From the NCBI GenBank assembly GCA_964551475.1, contig CAZKCI010000005.1:1-16312 (forward strand): a DNA stretch of 16,312 nt, in the 5' to 3' direction. This DNA comes from CAZKCI01 sp964551475 (GTDB taxonomy: Bacteria > Auribacterota > Erginobacteria > Erginobacterales > CAZKCI01). The translations under genes and the position numbers were made by a program. Shown in pieces: positions 1 through 6,193 of the stretch. Under the pieces are notes generated by a model. The model did not search any database, was not told the origin of the DNA, and saw only the letters and a program-made list of their open reading frames with translations. The stretch's first letter is position 1; every line of letters begins with the position of its first letter.

Positions 1-1
1 T

Positions 2-148
2 GGGATCAAGGAGGCGATCTACGTCAACGGGGCCGTCGATGCCACTATCTATGCCGGCGCCGCCTTCGACGCCTACGACGGCGGCATCTACGAGGACGCG
101 AACACCGATTGCAACGCCCAGACGTCCAACCACATGGTGGCCCTGATC
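2..148 (+). pseudogene. C-terminal fragment of a papain-family (C1A) cysteine peptidase, truncated
   Basis: The frame starting at base 2 gives 49 residues typical of the C-terminal half of papain-like peptidases: an NGAVDATIYA stretch (like the NGPV.. segment of the family), then AFDAYDGGIYE, a Cys, and NHMVALI, which matches the catalytic-His motif (NHAV.L.GY in papain). Family members continue with a GW-type turn and a K-NSWG-type segment holding the catalytic Asn. Here homology stops at base 148 and the sequence becomes group II intron RNA. The frame stays open to 397 but that tail does not look like protein. The gene is therefore interrupted or truncated, and its N-terminus lies outside the window. 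A related gene begins at 16022, so the window is bracketed by two members of one secreted peptidase family. The family call is fairly secure; whether any product is made is unknown. Confidence 0.7.
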
Positions 149-540
149 GCAACGCAGAAGTCAGCCGAGGGCCTAGTAGTCCGCGGCGTGGGCGAGGCGA
201 AGGAGGCATTCCGAGGCCGAAAGGCGGAGAAACGGATAGGCTGGACCCGGAACGGCGGACGAAGGCCACAAACGGTCGGAGTGGCGAGTAGGATATATGA
301 TACCAAGCGGCAGAAAATTCAGTGTCAACTGGCCTGGCCGGCGGAGAGTAGGGGTGAAGCCCCGATGGCTGTCGGACAGGGTCCGCGCTGTTCCTGACGG
401 GGTGTGTGCCCGAAAGCCCGGCATCTACCGGACGGTTGTGAACCATTCGGAAGATTGCTCAACCGGCCGAACCGCCGTGTACGGACCCGTACGCACGGTG
501 GTGTGACAGGGGAAGCCCGTAAGGGCCTATCTATGTCGAT
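149..540 (+). mobile_element. Remnant of a bacterial group II intron, no reverse transcriptase
   Basis: Directly after the peptidase homology comes a non-coding, highly structured stretch that ends in recognisable group II intron domains V and VI (471-540). The 5' portion (about 149-240, including the stretch gccgagggcctagtagtccg) resembles the segment normally just upstream of the intron-encoded protein start. No reverse transcriptase/maturase reading frame is present and I see no GTGYG-type 5' end. The remnant is about 390 nt, far shorter than a complete ORF-bearing intron (2-3 kb), so it has been internally deleted and probably lost its 5' end. The downstream sequence (541-620) does not restore the C1A frame, so it is not simply a spliceable insertion. 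The 5' boundary is uncertain. Confidence 0.6.
471..540 (+). ncRNA. Group II intron domains V and VI
   Basis: Domain V folds as an 8-bp lower stem ACCGCCGT (471-478) with ACGGTGGT (495-502, one G-U), a 2-nt bulge GC (493-494), an upper stem GTACG/CGTAC (479-483/488-492) and a 4-nt loop. This is the canonical 34-nt architecture. Domain VI follows: basal pairing GACA (505-508) with TGTC (534-537), a distal hairpin AGCCC/GGGCCT closed by a GTAA tetraloop (514-528), a candidate branch-point A at 533, and the 3' end GAT at 540. The branch A lies 7 nt from the 3' end, as expected. The structure was read by eye. Confidence 0.72.
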
Positions 541-646
541 CCCAAACGGGTGGAGCGAGCCAAAGGATTTCTGTGGGCCTGCCTCCGTGTGGAACAAGTT
601 CTTCAGCTTCCACGTGCCATGACTGGGGATCGTTGCTGAGCTGGGG

Positions 647-676
647 TTGAACATTTCCTCACTCGGCACGTATTGA
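647..676 (+). promoter_or_regulatory. Possible sigma70-type promoter for the GspM/GspL-like gene
   Basis: TTGAAC (647-652), an 18-nt spacer and TATTGA (671-676) lie just before the Shine-Dalgarno sequence of the gene at 695. The -35 is good and the -10 is weak (3 of 6). The 541-694 interval otherwise contains no gene that I can support. Confidence 0.25.
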
Positions 677-694
677 AAAGTACGGAGGTATGCC

Positions 695-1819
695 ATGAGA
701 GATCTGCTTTTCAGGAGGAAGCGTACTGTGCTTCTCGGCGCGGCGATGCTGGCGATCGTCTTCATCGCTGGGCGCTTCTTTTTCTCGACGGACTCCACCT
801 TCAATCGATGGAGAACGCTCCGAACGGTCGTTACCGAACAAGAGCGCGATCTGGCCGAGCTACGCCAGATCCGGGATCGCGTTATCGCCGTCCGGGCCGA
901 ACAAGAGGCGATTACGGCCCAGATGGGGCCGCCGAATAACGAGCGCAGCCTGCTGGGCCGCCTGCAGCAAGCAAAGGAGGGTTGCGCCTCCACGGCAGTA
1001 ATCCTTGGGATGAAGCCGGAGACACAGACGGTCGGGAACCTGTATCGCTTGGATTCAGTGTCACTGAAGCTCGCCCAAATCAGCCTCGGAGAAATGATCG
1101 ATCTCTGCCATGCGGTGGAGGGAACAAGATCCTCCATAGCGGTCCGGGAGATCTCCATCGGAGTCTCGCGGAGTCCGCCTCGGGTGGAAGCGATGCTCCG
1201 CGTCGAGGCCGCCACGAGCGTGGAGAAACGCGCCGCCGCCGGGCTGAAGTCTGAAGAGGCGGCCGCGCCCCTCCCGTCGACCGCATCCCTGGTATCTTAT
1301 GCGGATGTTTTCAACGACGGCAGGAAACTCAAGAAATTGCGGGAGGAAGCACAGCGGATACTGAAGGCGACTTTCCCAGAGAAGAGCATTGCGTCCCCGG
1401 ACGAAGAGCTGCGCGCGATGGGCGGGGGACTGCGGGAGGAGTCGGAGAAGCTCACGTTCTACCGGCAGCTGACGGCCCCGTCGGCGCTCGACATTCTCCG
1501 GGAGTTCCTGAGCATCTTTCCCTCCGACCTCCGCGTACAGATAGAAGAGTTGAAGATCAATCGGGACTATCTCCGAATCGCCGGGCAGACGGACTCCTTC
1601 CAATCCGTCGGCCGGATCAAAAGCTTGTTCTCCGGTTCTCCGGATTTTCAGGTGGATAAAATCAGATCCGGGGCCATGAAGTCCCTGATCCAAGATGGCC
1701 GAATTAGAGCGGTGGAGTTCAATTACGTTGTGCCGCTGGCCAGGCATCTTCCCGATCGGGGCAAAGGTCTGGCGGGAGAAATCTCCGTGCCCCCCCATCT
1801 CGCTTTAGCCGGGTCATAA
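695..1819 (+). CDS. Membrane-anchored GspM/PilO plus GspL/PilN-like protein
   Basis: This 374-residue protein has a short basic N-terminus, one membrane segment (about residues 11-30) and a helical, probably coiled-coil stretch (about 40-78), followed by two soluble halves. The first half (about 85-175) looks like a PilO/GspM ferredoxin-like domain. The second (about 260-360) contains LDILREFLSIFPSDL..., I..L.I....L.I.G....F..V and a terminal VEF motif, which is the pattern of the periplasmic GspL/PilN domain. Proteins of this kind form the inner-membrane assembly platform of type II secretion systems and type IV pili. ATG 695 is supported by GGAGGT at 684-689. No other secretion gene (ATPase, secretin, pseudopilin) is nearby, so it is an orphan here. 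The architecture is inferred from sequence pattern only; a generic coiled-coil membrane protein is the alternative. Confidence 0.55.
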   Translation: MRDLLFRRKRTVLLGAAMLAIVFIAGRFFFSTDSTFNRWRTLRTVVTEQERDLAELRQIRDRVIAVRAEQEAITAQMGPPNNERSLLGRLQQAKEGCASTAVILGMKPETQTVGNLYRLDSVSLKLAQISLGEMIDLCHAVEGTRSSIAVREISIGVSRSPPRVEAMLRVEAATSVEKRAAAGLKSEEAAAPLPSTASLVSYADVFNDGRKLKKLREEAQRILKATFPEKSIASPDEELRAMGGGLREESEKLTFYRQLTAPSALDILREFLSIFPSDLRVQIEELKINRDYLRIAGQTDSFQSVGRIKSLFSGSPDFQVDKIRSGAMKSLIQDGRIRAVEFNYVVPLARHLPDRGKGLAGEISVPPHLALAGS

Positions 1820-1871
1820 CCGATCCTGATCTGGGTTGGCGTGGCATGGGGTAGCCATAAAAGAATCCCGG

Positions 1872-2150
1872 TCACCGAGCGAGGGAGGGCTTCCTTCCGG
1901 AGAGAATCTCCCGCAACCTCCTCTCAGCAGTCTTCCGCTTGCCCCGGAACAGGTTCTTCCGGAAATTTTCCGGGAGGTTCAATAACCGGAGCATCTGGTT
2001 GACCTTGGCTCGGGACACCCCGACTTTTGGACAAATTCCAGCTGGTTCCCTAACGACAGCACCGCAGCATCGACAGCATTTTCCGGCAATAATCGGGGTG
2101 AAGCGCTTTTTCGACGCCGCGCTGGCAATTATGCTTTGACTGCCTGCTGT
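1872..2150 (-). pseudogene. Helix-turn-helix (ParB/recombinase-accessory-like) gene fragment
   Basis: Read on the - strand, this open frame ends at TGA (1872-1874). It contains VGVSRAKVNQMLRLLNLP followed by a basic tail (FRKNLFRGKRKTAERRLREIL). The VSRA.V.QML.LL.LP pattern is typical of the HTH of ParB-like and recombinase-associated DNA-binding proteins (LA..LGVSRARV.Q.L.LL.LP). The upstream half (a Cys-rich KCCRCC stretch) shows no convincing start or homology, and no ATG/Shine-Dalgarno pair precedes it. I read it as a decayed C-terminal remnant of a mobile-element or chromosome-associated regulator and the only protein-like signal on the - strand. Confidence 0.4.
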
Positions 2151-2171
2151 TCAGCCGGATTGGGATAAAAG

Positions 2172-2246
2172 AGGGGCCAGAAAGCTGGTTCTCGCCCCCA
2201 AGAAGGGATGGTCAGCCAAGTTCTAAATACGACTACGAAGGGGAGT
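2172..2246 (+). ncRNA. Structured leader-like element, copy A
   Basis: About 75 nt that closely match a second element at 5071-5144. Shared blocks are AAAGC.GGTT, GGTCAGCCAAGTTC.AAAT and ACGAAGGGGAGT. Outer pairing GGGG...CCCC with an inner CCAG-aaag-CTGG hairpin is possible here, and copy B has CGGG...CCCG at the same place, a compensatory difference. Its 3' end (GGGAGT, 2241-2246) can pair with the 5' arm of the following terminator. The RNA class is unknown. Confidence 0.4.
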
Positions 2247-2254
2247 CAAGCGAC

Positions 2255-2303
2255 ACTCCCAAACGAAAATCGGCTGCCCGCCGGTTTCGTTTGGGAGTTT
2301 TTT
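2255..2303 (+). terminator. Strong rho-independent terminator with possible antiterminator partner
   Basis: A perfect 14-bp stem, ACTCCCAAACGAAA (2255-2268) with TTTCGTTTGGGAGT (2285-2298), has an inner CGGC/GCCG hairpin in the loop and is followed by a six-T run. The 5' arm ACTCCC can alternatively pair with GGGAGT at 2241-2246, giving mutually exclusive hairpins of the attenuator type. It separates the upstream region from the toxin-antitoxin promoter. Confidence 0.8.
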
Positions 2304-2304
2304 C

Positions 2305-2333
2305 TTGCATTTGAGAGTATTGTTCAATATATT
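2305..2333 (+). promoter_or_regulatory. Promoter of the MNT/HEPN operon
   Basis: TTGCAT (2305-2310), a 17-nt spacer and TATATT (2328-2333, 5 of 6 to consensus) give a plausible sigma70 promoter immediately after the terminator. The -10 box lies inside the first operator palindrome, so occupancy there should block initiation. Confidence 0.55.
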
Positions 2334-2357
2334 GAACGTACGTTCAAAACATTGAAC
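2322..2357 (+). promoter_or_regulatory. Phased operator array GTTCAA-N4-TTGAAC x2
   Basis: Two 16-bp sites, GTTCAAtataTTGAAC (2322-2337) and GTTCAAaacaTTGAAC (2342-2357), are separated by GTAC. The four half-sites begin at 2322, 2332, 2342 and 2352, so they recur every 10 bp on one face of the helix. The array overlaps the -10 box and ends 13 bp before the ATG at 2371. The winged-helix domain of that gene product is the natural candidate ligand (autorepression); that link is inferred. Confidence 0.7.
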
Positions 2358-2370
2358 CGTGGGTTTGAAA

Positions 2371-2907
2371 ATGAACGGATTGCTGGCCGCCACCAGTCCC
2401 CAGAAGATACTCAACTTCCTGATCGCCGAGCCCGGCCACGAATATCTGGCCGCTGAGATCCAGAAGGCGACCGGGATCAGCAAAGGAGGGGTCAACCTCT
2501 CTCTCCGTGAACTGGCCCGGAAAGGCTTAGCGCGCCGCGAGAAAAGGGGGAAAATATTTTTCTACTCGGTGGATCCCGCCAACCCCATCTGCAAGCAGCT
2601 GAAGGTCGTCAGCACTCTGGAACTCATCATGCCGCTGGTCAGGAGGGTTTCTGGGGATGCGGACAGGGTCATTCTTTTCGGAAGCGCTGCCCGGGGTGAG
2701 GATAACCGGCAGAGCGATATAGACGTATTGATCATAGCCCACCATTCGAAAGACGAGATCGAAAGGATTGCCAGGCAGATTAAACTGCCCAAGAAACTAC
2801 AGCTCATCGTCCGTGATCCAGTTTCCTTTGCGGCCATGGAAAAGAATGACCCGGTCTTTTTCGAAGAGGTGTCTCGCGGATTAACCGTCTGGGAGCGCAA
2901 AGGATGA
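2371..2907 (+). CDS. Winged-helix plus MNT-type nucleotidyltransferase antitoxin
   Basis: 178 residues from ATG 2371. Residues about 1-80 form a winged helix-turn-helix (LAAEIQKATGISKGGVNLSL, then a basic wing KRGKIFFYSVD), and about 95-178 form a minimal nucleotidyltransferase with GSAARGEDNRQSDID at 104-118, an exact GS-X10-D-X-D catalytic motif. MNT proteins of this kind neutralise a partner HEPN ribonuclease, in studied cases by AMPylating it. The stop codon overlaps the start of the HEPN frame (ATGA, 2904-2907), the usual arrangement. GTG 2359 would add four residues but abuts the operator, so ATG 2371 is preferred; no strong Shine-Dalgarno precedes either. The promoter and operator array upstream point to autoregulation. 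The motifs are intact, so the enzyme looks functional although its partner gene is broken. Confidence 0.85.
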   Translation: MNGLLAATSPQKILNFLIAEPGHEYLAAEIQKATGISKGGVNLSLRELARKGLARREKRGKIFFYSVDPANPICKQLKVVSTLELIMPLVRRVSGDADRVILFGSAARGEDNRQSDIDVLIIAHHSKDEIERIARQIKLPKKLQLIVRDPVSFAAMEKNDPVFFEEVSRGLTVWERKG

Positions 2908-3350
2908 GCGCCTAATTCCAGGAGTGCCTGAAGAAAGGGAGGATCAAGAAGTTCTCCCGGGGCCGGTCCCTGGTCGGGAAGGAACTCGGTACAGCCGAGC
3001 AGGATCTTGCTGATGCCCGGGGCAGCTTTAGGCTGAAGAAATACAAGTGGTCAACGATTCAGGCCTAGTACTCCATGTTTCATAGCGCCCGGGCCCTGCT
3101 TGATGCTCGAGACTACCGGGAGAAGAGCCATTACTGCCTGATCGTGGTCCTGCGCCATTTGTATGTCGATAGGAAACTGCTCCCCGCTTCGATCGTCGAA
3201 AGTCTAAATCGAGCCAAGACATTGAGGGAGAATGCCGACTATTTCGATCAGTGGTCAAAAGATGCCGCTGAAACAGTACTGTTATCGGCACAAGAGTTTT
3301 TATCCCATGCTTGCAAGTTGAACGTAAGAAAGGATGACGCGGCACGATAA
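2904..3350 (+). pseudogene. HEPN-domain toxin gene with two in-frame stops
   Basis: One 149-codon frame starts with an ATG that overlaps the antitoxin stop and encodes a HEPN protein (PF05168 type), with two nonsense codons: TAA at codon 4 (2913-2915, just before FQECLKKG) and TAG at 3066-3068 (just before YSMFHSARALL, where relatives usually have a Tyr or Phe). The rest is collinear, including YREKSHYCL, which carries the R..H element of HEPN nucleases, and runs to TAA 3350. Both stops are one substitution from a plausible sense codon (GAA and TAC), so this looks like a recent point-mutational knock-out. A residual 91-codon frame from ATG 3075 retains the putative active-site segment but lacks the N-terminal helices and has no clear ribosome-binding site. 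Confidence 0.75.
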
Positions 3351-3506
3351 GAGACTGTAAGGCCCGGAGCAAGGCAGAGGGGAGCTTGTCGAAATGAAAA
3401 TCCCGAAACGATTTTTCTTCTATTCGCGACAGGGAGACACTAGCATAAGTGGTGGCCCAAACAGTGGGGGCAGATCACACCCACCCAACAAATCCCTGGA
3501 GGTACC

Positions 3507-4091
3507 ATGCGCGACTTGAAAGAGCTCGGCGTTCTGCTACTTGGCTTCTTCCCTTGGTTTCTCTTCCTTGTGCTTTCTGGGAATACGCTCATTAGTCTCG
3601 AGAGAGCCACGATCGTAAGTCTTGCCGCCTCCCTGATTCTTGGTTTCGGGGAGTTGAGGCAAGGCTTCATACTTCAATGGGGAACGCTGCTATTCTTCAG
3701 TGCTTGCTTTGTCACCGTCGATCTCTTTAAGGTCGTTTGGGTTGCGACCCACATGGACCTTTTGGCCAATGGGGCGCTCGCCATTACGATGTGGGTGACG
3801 ATCTTTCTGGGCAGGCCTTTCGCTTTGCAGTATGCTCGTAGAGACCTGCCGAAAGAACACTGGCAGGACCCGAAGTTCATTCAGGGGTGCTTCCTTATAA
3901 CGTATGTATGGGCGGGGTTGATGTCCCTTGCGTTTACGGTTTCGCTCGTCAAACGAACCTCACTGCTTAACTGGCCAGCCTGGCTGTACTCCGGCATGAG
4001 CCTGGGCATCATCATAGCTGGCCTCACCTTTACTACGGTCTTTAAAAGGCAGAAGCGGCTGCAACGGGAGAAGGCGGGGACGGCCAGCTGA
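3507..4091 (+). CDS. Multi-pass integral membrane protein of unknown function
   Basis: 194 residues dominated by five or six hydrophobic segments (approximately residues 5-25, 31-50, 57-75, 83-100, 130-150 and 158-180), with a charged cytoplasmic-type tail (KRQKRLQREK). Between the fourth and fifth segments lies a polar loop, GRPFALQYARRDLPKEHW. A loop of this style occurs in small membrane proteins loosely related to septation-protein-A/VC0807-type families, but I would not assign a function. ATG 3507 follows a good Shine-Dalgarno (GGAGG at 3498-3502). It is followed 43 bp later by a copy of the conserved hairpin (4134-4178) and then by the aquaporin gene, which may be a separate transcript. 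The 3351-3506 gap contains only a weak AAAATC/GATTTT hairpin. Confidence 0.6.
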   Translation: MRDLKELGVLLLGFFPWFLFLVLSGNTLISLERATIVSLAASLILGFGELRQGFILQWGTLLFFSACFVTVDLFKVVWVATHMDLLANGALAITMWVTIFLGRPFALQYARRDLPKEHWQDPKFIQGCFLITYVWAGLMSLAFTVSLVKRTSLLNWPAWLYSGMSLGIIIAGLTFTTVFKRQKRLQREKAGTAS

Positions 4092-4133
4092 AGGGCAGCC
4101 CAAGAGCTCATTGCCCCGGCCCTAGCAGCGATT

Positions 4134-4178
4134 ATCCCGCGCAAGCTCAGAGTGGTTACACCTGGGTTTGTATGGGAT
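4134..4178 (+). repeat. Degenerate copy of the intergenic hairpin (T1 family)
   Basis: ATCCC (4134-4138) pairs with GGGAT (4174-4178), and the interior retains the family core ..AGAGTGGTTACACCTGGGT. It lacks the long T-run and the conserved upstream and downstream promoter blocks found in the other four copies, so it may be a weak terminator or a relic. It lies between the membrane-protein gene and the aquaporin gene. Confidence 0.5.
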
Positions 4179-4273
4179 TTATATTGCTCAGCCCAAGTCA
4201 GGAGTAGGATAATCCATCCCAACAGGTGACTGCATGCACCCCGTCACCACACATGAGAAAAGGAGATAGAGAG

Positions 4274-4975
4274 ATGAAACAATATGGTGCTGAGTTCTTC
4301 GGAACGTTCTGGTTGGTACTAGGTGGATGTGGTAGTGCCGTGCTGGCTGCGACATTCCCTAATGTGGGCATTGGTCTTCTGGGGGTGTCTTTTGCCTTTG
4401 GTCTGACGGTACTGACAATGGCCTATGCCATCGGTCACATCTCAGGCTGCCATCTCAATCCAGCTGTTTCCATAGGACTATGGGCGGGCGGTCGCTTCCC
4501 CGCGAAAAAGCTCTTGCCATACATCGTCGCCCAAGTCTTAGGCGGAATCGTTGCCGGTGGCGTTCTATACCTTATTGCCAGCGGCAAGGCCGGCTTCAAT
4601 GTTTCCACCGGTTTTGCTTCCAATGGCTACGGCGCCCATTCACCTGGGGGATATTCTCTGCTCGCGGCGCTGGTGACTGAAGTTGTCATGACCATGATGT
4701 TCCTGCTGATAATCTTGGGCGCTACCGACAAGCGGGCCCCGCAAGGCTTCGCACCTATTGCTATTGGTTTGGGTCTGACCTTGATTCACCTGATCAGTAT
4801 TCCCGTCACCAACACGTCCGTCAACCCCGCGCGTAGCACCGGGGTCGCTTTGTTCGTTGGCGGCTGGGCTCTTGCGCAGTTGTGGCTTTTCTGGGTTGCT
4901 CCGATCATCGGGGCGGTATTGGGTGCGATCGTTTATCGCTTCATCGGCGAAAGCAAGGCGCAATCATTGACCTAA
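4274..4975 (+). CDS. aqpZ: Aquaporin Z-type water channel
   Basis: The 233-residue MIP-family channel mediates passive water flux across the inner membrane. Six membrane segments and two half-helices carry both NPA motifs (HLNPAVS, residues 60-66; SVNPARS, 182-188). The selectivity-filter residues are in register with E. coli AqpZ (F43, H174, T183, R189): F42, H172, T181 and R187 here. This identifies a water-selective channel rather than a glycerol facilitator. Length matches the family (about 230). ATG 4274 is chosen because AAAAGGAGATAG lies just upstream and the product then starts exactly at the family N-terminus (MKQYGAEFFGTFWLV); the frame is open further upstream but without family similarity. 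Confidence 0.95.
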   Translation: MKQYGAEFFGTFWLVLGGCGSAVLAATFPNVGIGLLGVSFAFGLTVLTMAYAIGHISGCHLNPAVSIGLWAGGRFPAKKLLPYIVAQVLGGIVAGGVLYLIASGKAGFNVSTGFASNGYGAHSPGGYSLLAALVTEVVMTMMFLLIILGATDKRAPQGFAPIAIGLGLTLIHLISIPVTNTSVNPARSTGVALFVGGWALAQLWLFWVAPIIGAVLGAIVYRFIGESKAQSLT

Positions 4976-5070
4976 TAACCGATTCCACCAATCTCGGCGT
5001 TTCGCACCTCAGCCCATCCGGTCCGACTCGGGAATTCAAAGTCTCGCCCTTTTTCTCCATGATGATATAA

Positions 5071-5144
5071 CGGGCGCAAAGCCGGTTCCCGCTCCCAGGG
5101 AGGTAGGGTCAGCCAAGTTCGAAATGGGACCACGAAGGGGAGTT
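5071..5144 (+). ncRNA. Structured leader-like element, copy B
   Basis: Second copy of the element at 2172-2246, downstream of aqpZ and running straight into the T1 hairpin. Conserved blocks are AAAGCCGGTT, GGTCAGCCAAGTTCGAAAT and CCACGAAGGGGAGT. The outer pairing CGGG (5071-5074) with CCCG replaces GGGG/CCCC of copy A. The 4976-5070 interval before it contains nothing that I recognise. Confidence 0.4.
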
Positions 5145-5207
5145 CTGCTTTTTATCCCGCATCGTTCAGACTGGTTACACCTGGGTCAACGTGGGATTTT
5201 TCTTTTT
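5138..5207 (+). terminator. T1 hairpin, copy upstream of the DUF2959 lipoprotein gene
   Basis: The conserved lead-in GGGGAGTTCTGCTTTTT is followed by ATCCCGC (5154-5160) pairing with GTGGGAT (5191-5197), an inner CAG...CTG element, and then a T-rich run (TTTTTCTTTTT). It is probably the terminator of the aqpZ transcript. The closing pairs differ from the other copies but remain complementary. Confidence 0.65.
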
Positions 5208-5242
5208 AGGTGAATCTTGAAGCACACTTGAAGCAGATCTCC

Positions 5243-5271
5243 TTGACCGTTTCCAGCGAGAGTAGGGCAAT
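5243..5271 (+). promoter_or_regulatory. Island promoter 1 (TTGACC)
   Basis: TTGACC (5243-5248) occupies the same place as in the other three islands. With the family spacing of 17 the -10 is a poor GGCAAT (5266-5271); TATAAC at 5271-5276 is a better hexamer but at a 22-nt spacing. This is the weakest of the four promoters. Confidence 0.4.
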
Positions 5272-5277
5272 ATAACC

Positions 5278-5390
5278 GGCGGTTCACGTTGAGCCCGGCG
5301 GGAGGTATCATGAGATCAGACTGGGGATATGAGGTTCAGCAGGTCTGACCAGGCTCGGATAACGATATCCGGCCGGGTTTGAATTTTACA
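5278..5390 (+). ncRNA. Conserved leader / candidate small RNA, copy 1
   Basis: About 110 nt between the promoter and the end of the second hairpin. Blocks shared with the copies at 10877 and 15813 are a CCCGGCGGGAGG-like segment, CAGACTGGGG, TGAGGTTC, and the terminal hairpin (CGGATA/TATCCG with outer GGC/GCC, 5349-5377, one mismatch). CCC/GGGG pairing can close the middle domain. Transcription would start near 5278. The lipoprotein gene begins 137 nt after the hairpin. It may act as an attenuator/riboswitch-like leader or as a stand-alone sRNA. Confidence 0.45.
5349..5388 (+). terminator. T2 hairpin of leader copy 1
   Basis: CGGATA (5356-5361) pairs with TATCCG (5366-5371), and the outer CCAGGC pairs with GCCGGG with one mismatch and a bulged T. 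TTTGAATTTT follows. The stem is slightly weaker than in the other copies and the T-run is interrupted. Confidence 0.55.
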
Positions 5391-5526
5391 GGTGAACGGT
5401 GGATAAAAATCAGAGAAGGAACTGGTCTCGATCCTCGACCTGAGCGCCGCCTGGCCGGCAGTCCGGGGGGCGTTCTTCCCCAACACGCATTCAGATCATA
5501 CAACCCGCTGAACCGGGAGGTGGAAA

Positions 5527-6156
5527 ATGAGAAGGGAATTATACCGCGTTCTCGCGGTCGGGATTGCCGTGCTCGTGGTTGCGGGGTGCGCGAGCACGCA
5601 GAAGGCGGAAAAGTCGATCGATAGTCTCACGGCGATCCGGGAGAGCCTGTCGGAGGGTAAAGACGCCATCTCCGCAGCTTCCTCCGCCCTGAACAGCCTC
5701 AATTCCCCCAAGGATGGGGACTATAAATCTCCGTACCAGGATTTCATCTCGAATGTTGAGACGATCGAAAATATATCAAAGAAGGTCGGGAAGCTGGCGG
5801 AGGAGCTGCAGACAAACCGGGAGCAGTACTTCCAGGAGTGGGAGAGGGAACTCGCGTCTTTCCAGAACCAGGAGATGCGTCAGGTCAGCGAGCAGCGCCT
5901 CGCGGAGGTCCGGGCCAAGTGCCAGCCTATCGTCGATGCCGCGCCGCCGTTATCCGCCTCCTTCACTCCCTATCTCGCGAACATCAGCGACATCCGGCGC
6001 TATCTCGACCTCGACTTGAACACCGACAGCGTTCAGAGGATCGGCGGTACGATCACCAAGGCAATCGCCGACGGAAAGACAGTGAACGCCGGCATCGACG
6101 GACTCCTCGCCGCCATTGACTCCGCCCGAGCCGCTATCGCCGCGAAGGCGCAATAA
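5527..6156 (+). CDS. DUF2959-like lipoprotein
   Basis: 209 residues with a lipoprotein signal ending VVAGC (Cys21), followed by a helical, probably coiled-coil body. The central QYFQEWERELASFQN-E-RQ-S segment and the later DIRRYLDLDLN stretch match the pattern of DUF2959 proteins (..F.eWe.EL..y.n..lR..S...L; D...fL..nLN), whose function is unknown. ATG 5527 follows GGGAGGTGG. It is the first gene of a five-gene cluster (5527-7280) of small envelope or stress-type proteins and is the one preceded by the conserved terminator-promoter-leader island. A lipid-anchored periplasmic spacer or stress role is only inference. Confidence 0.7.
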   Translation: MRRELYRVLAVGIAVLVVAGCASTQKAEKSIDSLTAIRESLSEGKDAISAASSALNSLNSPKDGDYKSPYQDFISNVETIENISKKVGKLAEELQTNREQYFQEWERELASFQNQEMRQVSEQRLAEVRAKCQPIVDAAPPLSASFTPYLANISDIRRYLDLDLNTDSVQRIGGTITKAIADGKTVNAGIDGLLAAIDSARAAIAAKAQ

Positions 6157-6193
6157 AATACGTGGCTGGCTGATTGACTCAAAAGGAGGCCAT

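Noticed and set aside
325..1215. 296-codon open frame on the - strand
   Set aside because: It spans the intron remnant and part of the GspM/GspL-like gene and has Ser/Arg-rich, non-protein-like composition.
2913..3068. Stop-codon reassignment as the explanation for the two stops in the HEPN gene
   Set aside because: The two codons differ (TAA and TAG), and both also serve as normal stops of other genes in the window.
5071..5115. CGCAAAGCC followed by GGTAG, reminiscent of the cyclic-di-GMP-I (GEMM) riboswitch
   Set aside because: The first GEMM hairpin is missing and copy A has CAGAAAGCT at the same place, so the match is probably coincidental. A covariance search would settle it.
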